Origin: Spirochaetaceae bacterium
GTDB taxonomy: Bacteria > Spirochaetota > Spirochaetia > Treponematales > Breznakiellaceae
Assembly (NCBI GenBank): GCA_031284295.1
Contig: JAITAE010000102.1
Span: 1-15,673 of the forward strand
DNA: 15,673 bases
Reading direction: 5' to 3'
A program made the position numbers and the translations under genes. Position 1 is the stretch's first letter, and every line of letters starts with the position of its first letter. The notes beneath the pieces are model-generated. The model was not told the DNA's origin and made no database searches. It worked only from the letters and a program-made list of their open reading frames with translations. Positions 13,101-15,673 of this stretch are shown piece after piece.

Positions 13101-14597
13101 CTATGAAGCCGGCTGGCCGGCGGATGTCCTGGTATTAGTGTCAAAAACTTTGTCTATCAGCGATTTTTCGGGCGGTTTTGTGAAGACGGACACTAGAGGG
13201 ACAATGATGAACGGCGCGATGATCGCTATTGAGGCGGTGAGCGGGGAATTGGACGGGCCGAGTATGAAAAACAATGCCATTTCTATGGCTAAACCGCTTA
13301 AAAGACCTGCGTAAGCCGCCGCTTTGCTTGCCCGTTTCCAGTACAATCCATAGATGAAGGGCGCGGCGAATGAACCGGAAACCGCGCCCCAACTGAGCGA
13401 CATCAGGTACACTATGATGCTGATCTGAAAACGCGATATGAAGTAAGAGACGATTATGAACAGCAGTGAAAGAAAACGCATCATGGCGGTTGAGCGGTCT
13501 TTACCGGTGCCGGGATCGTTCTTTACAGGGTAAAGGTCGATCGCGACGGACGATGACGAAATCATAACGAGGGACGACAGGGTAGACATCGATGCCGACA
13601 GCACAAACAACAGAATCAACGCCGTCAGTGTTTCAGGCAGATGTTCCGTAAGCAGCGTCGGCACTATCAGATCGAACAGGATTTTGCCGTCAGCCGCGCG
13701 CGGTAAGGTGTCGGGCGTAAAAAAGATGTGCGCCGAACTGCCGACCAGGTAGGCCGAGAAACCGATGATCGCCGCAAATATTGTCGTGACAATTACCGCT
13801 TTCGGAATGACCTTTTCGTTTTTTATCGCGTAGAATTTCTGTGTCATCTGCGGCAGGGCCCAGGTACCGAAGCTGGTCATAAACACCAGCGATGCGACGG
13901 TAAGGAAACCTGGACGGGCGGCGGGCGGAATGTGTTCGTTGTAGTTTTCCGCAATGCCGGCAAGGAACGAGCCCAGCCCGCCGCCTTCAGAAACGATTAT
14001 GAAAACCATCGCCAGCGCACCCGCTATCATCAAAAGTCCCTGGATAAAGTCTATTACCACAACGGCAAAGTAGCCGCCCAGTATCAGGTATACGCCGGTA
14101 AACGCTATCATCAGGATCAGGGCCGTATTGTATGGGATGTGAAAGACAGCCTCGAACAGGTGCCCAAGCCCTTTGAATATCGAAGCCGAGTATGGCAGCA
14201 GGAACAGGAATACGATGACCGCCGCTATCGGTTTGAGGTGTTTCGCGCCGTAACGTTCCTGCAGGTAACCGGGCATCGTCATCGCGTCCAGATTCTGCGT
14301 CTGCCGCCGCGTCCGTTTGGCCAGTACGAGCCATGCCAGCATGGAGCCGATAAAAGCGTTTCCCGCAGCTATCCACAGGCTGTTAAGACCGAACAGCCAG
14401 CCCTGGGTTCCGGCGAAACCTATAAAAATAACGGCGGAAAAGTACGATGTGCCATAAGCAAAAGCCGACACCCAAGGGCCCATCTTGCGCCCGCCCAGAA
14501 AAAAATCTCCAAGCGTCTTTGTGCGCGTCATTCCCCATATTCCGATACCCGTAAGCAGGGCAAAGAAAATCACCAAAAGTACGATGTGAAAAACCAT
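13101..14597 (-). CDS. Sodium:solute symporter (SSS family)
   Basis: The 498-residue polytopic membrane protein has about 13 hydrophobic segments and is predicted to import a solute with Na+. After the first helix (MVFHIVLLVIFFALLTGIGIWG) comes TKTLGDFFLGGRKMGPWVSAFAYGTSYFSAV, the typical loop and discontinuous TM1 of the family. Next are DAMTMPGYLQERYG and LILGGYFAVVVIDFIQGLLMI, the position of the family signature. A helix with SASMSTLSSLVMISSSSVAIDLY carries the Ser residues expected at a Na2 site. The solute (proline, pantothenate, sugar or other) cannot be read from the sequence. ATG at 14597 has no clear ribosome site. It lies downstream of tRNA-Pro on the same strand, separated by a 14-bp hairpin. 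Confidence 0.9.
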   Translation of the reverse strand: MVFHIVLLVIFFALLTGIGIWGMTRTKTLGDFFLGGRKMGPWVSAFAYGTSYFSAVIFIGFAGTQGWLFGLNSLWIAAGNAFIGSMLAWLVLAKRTRRQTQNLDAMTMPGYLQERYGAKHLKPIAAVIVFLFLLPYSASIFKGLGHLFEAVFHIPYNTALILMIAFTGVYLILGGYFAVVVIDFIQGLLMIAGALAMVFIIVSEGGGLGSFLAGIAENYNEHIPPAARPGFLTVASLVFMTSFGTWALPQMTQKFYAIKNEKVIPKAVIVTTIFAAIIGFSAYLVGSSAHIFFTPDTLPRAADGKILFDLIVPTLLTEHLPETLTALILLFVLSASMSTLSSLVMISSSSVAIDLYPVKNDPGTGKDRSTAMMRFLSLLFIIVSYFISRFQISIIVYLMSLSWGAVSGSFAAPFIYGLYWKRASKAAAYAGLLSGLAIEMALFFILGPSNSPLTASIAIIAPFIIVPLVSVFTKPPEKSLIDKVFDTNTRTSAGQPAS

Positions 14598-14679
14598 AGG
14601 TATAGTTTAACCAATATCAAAAAAGAATCCAGATACACGCGGTCACCGGCAGGCAATTTTACATTAAAAGATTTTTTCA

Positions 14680-14711
14680 TACATCAAAACCACCTGTGTG
14701 GTTTTGATGTA
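14680..14711. other. Perfect 14-bp hairpin between tRNA-Pro and the symporter gene
   Basis: TACATCAAAACCAC (14680-14693) and GTGGTTTTGATGTA (14698-14711) are exact complements around a CTGT loop. On - it lies just behind the tRNA 3' end and ahead of the symporter. It is followed on - by TGAAAAAATC rather than a T-run, so it is not a textbook terminator, though it could end or process the tRNA transcript. A 36-codon frame starting just behind it on - (MKKSFNVKLPAG) overlaps the symporter start and is doubtful. Confidence 0.6.
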
Positions 14712-14728
14712 CGCGCTGTACGCTCTAT

Positions 14729-14801
14729 TCGGAAGGGGGGGATTTGAACCCCCGCTGTCCAGTTCCCAAAACTGGCGGCTTAACCACTGGCCTACCCTCC
14801 G
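14729..14801 (-). tRNA. tRNA-Pro (anticodon UGG)
   Basis: The reverse complement of 14729-14801 folds as a 73-base tRNA. The acceptor stem is CGGAGGG/CCTTCCG with one G-U pair and discriminator A; the C1-G72 pair is typical of bacterial tRNA-Pro. The D-arm is GGC...GCC, the anticodon stem CCAGT/ACTGG with loop TTTGGGA, giving anticodon TGG followed by G37, as in tRNA-Pro. The T-arm is GGGGG-TTCAAAT-CCCCC. The CCA end is not encoded. Confidence 0.95.
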
Positions 14802-14812
14802 TTACTAAATAC

Positions 14813-14842
14813 AGTATCCTATTCATTGCGTTCCAGGGTCAA
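14813..14842 (-). promoter_or_regulatory. Likely promoter of tRNA-Pro
   Basis: On -, TTGACC (14842-14837) and GATACT (14818-14813) are separated by 18 bases. The predicted transcription start falls about five bases before the mature tRNA 5' end. The -35 is strong, the -10 matches four of six positions. Position supports the call more than the -10 does. Confidence 0.5.
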
Positions 14843-15013
14843 TGAGGCGGACGCAGGTCCCATGCGCGTTTAGTTAATGGACTTGCCCACATATTACACG
14901 GATTTTCACAGATTACCCAGGACGTGATATGAAAATCCACGTTAATCCGTGCGCTCCATCGATTCTAAAGTAAAGGCCGATAGATTTTTCGTCCGCAGTT
15001 ACGCGAATTAATA
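14843..15013. other. Gene-free stretch with an imperfect inverted repeat
   Basis: No gene. CACGGATTTTCACAGATTAC (from 14897) faces TGAAAATCC (14930-14938) and AATCCGTG (14944-14951), forming nested complementary pieces; the CACGGATT motif resembles the one near 11220. It looks like degraded dispersed repeat. The remaining bases show nothing I recognise. Confidence 0.45.
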
Positions 15014-15151
15014 CTAGTATCCAGACATCATTCAAACTGTGTTTTAGTTTTGGAATTTGGACCCGCATCGCCGCTACGCGGCGACCGGGCTATCCGCTAT
15101 AATAACGCCGGACGGCGTTATTCCGCTTCTATCCCTTGCGCGGAGCTTCGT
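15014..15151. mobile_element. Dispersed palindromic repeat, copy 2
   Basis: This copy matches 12529-12682 at its left end (CTAGTATCCAGACATC), the hairpin CGCCGC-tac-GCGGCG, CGACCGGGCTATCCGCT, and the right block through GCGGAGCTTCGT. At the internal site it carries a different, shorter palindrome: AATAACGCCG (15101-15110) with CGGCGTTATT (15113-15122), loop GA. The right terminal repeat seen in copy 1 is absent; the sequence passes directly into a truncated transposase gene. An open frame starting at 15050 runs through it but is not coding here. Confidence 0.7.
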
Positions 15152-15520
15152 GTCCATAACAGGTTTACCTGTTGTTACCGGAATGAGCGGTCTTCGGTAG
15201 ATAATCCCAAAGACAAACGGATTGAGACCTTTGGCCTCAACGATTTTGGTACGGCTCAATTTTTCAAAACCCTAACGGCGGACACTCACGTTCTCATTGA
15301 GTCGACCGTCACGACCTTTTCTTTTGCCCGGCTGTTCAAGGATCGGGTGAAAGAGGTCGTGACAGCCAACACCTACGAATTGAAGCAGATTTCGGCATAC
15401 GTGCCGCGTCTTGCCCGGTGCAACACGGACAAGATCGACGCGGACAAACTGTGCCGGATTATCAAGATGCAGGTACTCGCCGGGGAACAACTGGTATCGC
15501 CGGTTACGATTTTTAAATGA
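15152..15520 (+). pseudogene. IS110-family transposase, N-terminal fragment truncated at both ends
   Basis: About 120 residues read like the N-terminal DEDD domain of IS110/IS116/IS902-type transposases: FTCCYRNERSSVDNPKDKRIETFGL, then TLTADTHVLIESTVTTFSFARLF, then VKEVVTANTYELKQI, then the family hallmark TDKIDADKLCRIIKMQV and EQLVSPVTI. The family's normal first strand with its catalytic Asp (a GIDLH-type start) is missing: the frame instead comes out of the dispersed repeat ending at 15151. The 3' part also ends early, at TGA 15518-15520, and the following sequence does not resemble the rest of a transposase. It is therefore a dead fragment. DEDD transposases of this type use a central dinucleotide core and, in some relatives, a bridge RNA; nothing of that kind can be recognised here. 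Confidence 0.7.
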
Positions 15521-15673
15521 CGTTGCCCTGTCATGTAACAGAACAGGGCAAAATCCTATCTTCACGATCCGGAAATCATGTAATTTCCGGGCTTTGCCGA
15601 ATATGCCCAAAAGCCGTAGTTTAGGGTGCAGATAAAAATATAGCGGCAGCCTTGTGGTTCATCGTATTTTTAT
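15521..15673. other. Gene-free right edge with two hairpins
   Basis: TTGCCCTGT (15523-15531) pairs with ACAGGGCAA (15543-15551), and CCGGAAAT (15569-15576) with ATTTCCGG (15583-15590); both loops contain CATGTA. Short open frames across it (for example one ending at 15635) have no recognisable content. It may be non-transposase sequence adjoining the IS fragment. Confidence 0.4.

Noticed and set aside
12649-13138. Long open frames on both strands with 22-residue repeats
   Set aside because: They arise from a 66-bp tandem DNA repeat whose length is a multiple of three. There is no ribosome site and no known protein.
13728-14747. 339-codon open frame on + opposite the symporter gene
   Set aside because: It is antisense to a clear SSS transporter. 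Its product is rich in Arg, Gln and Tyr with no recognisable domain, and it also runs into the tRNA region.
15152-15520. Intact IS110 element with a bridge RNA
   Set aside because: The N-terminal catalytic strand and the whole C-terminal part of the transposase are missing, and no element ends can be identified.

Overview
The window suggests a spirochaete of the Treponema type, probably one with a GC content near 50%, such as a gut treponeme. This is inferred from gene order and protein character: mraZ-rsmH-ftsL-like-murF, then ftsW-divIB-ftsA-ftsZ, in a division cluster lacking ftsI, murE, murD, murG, murC and ddl, is to my recollection the layout seen in Treponema. No database search was possible.

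Layout. Positions 1-151 hold the 3' end of an unrecognised gene. Positions 152-537 are decayed sequence with two short ORFs. A promoter (538-566) and three 10-bp direct repeats (575-604), which look like MraZ operator boxes, precede a nine-gene division and cell-wall (dcw) cluster, all on +: mraZ, rsmH, an ftsL-like gene, murF, mraY, ftsW, divIB/ftsQ, ftsA and ftsZ. A Xer-type tyrosine recombinase overlaps the end of ftsZ. MurF and MraY make and load the peptidoglycan precursor, FtsW polymerises or organises it at the septum, and DivIB, FtsL, FtsA and FtsZ build the ring. Several starts are TTG or GTG, and neighbouring genes often overlap.

Repeats intrude into this conserved core. A 65-bp tandem repeat followed by three GC-rich hairpins separates ftsA from ftsZ, and three exact 30-bp units encode a ten-residue repeat at the recombinase C-terminus.

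From 10915 onward the window is accessory and scarred. It contains a 192-bp element with 17-bp terminal inverted repeats, a C-terminal gene remnant on -, a lone amino-acid ABC transporter permease, a 66-bp tandem triplication, a sodium:solute symporter on -, tRNA-Pro(UGG) on - with a plausible promoter, and a 5'-truncated IS110-family transposase. Two copies of a roughly 140-155 bp dispersed repeat (12529 and 15014) have nearly identical flanks but carry different perfect palindromes at the same internal site. With the MraZ operator, this is the observation I would check first.
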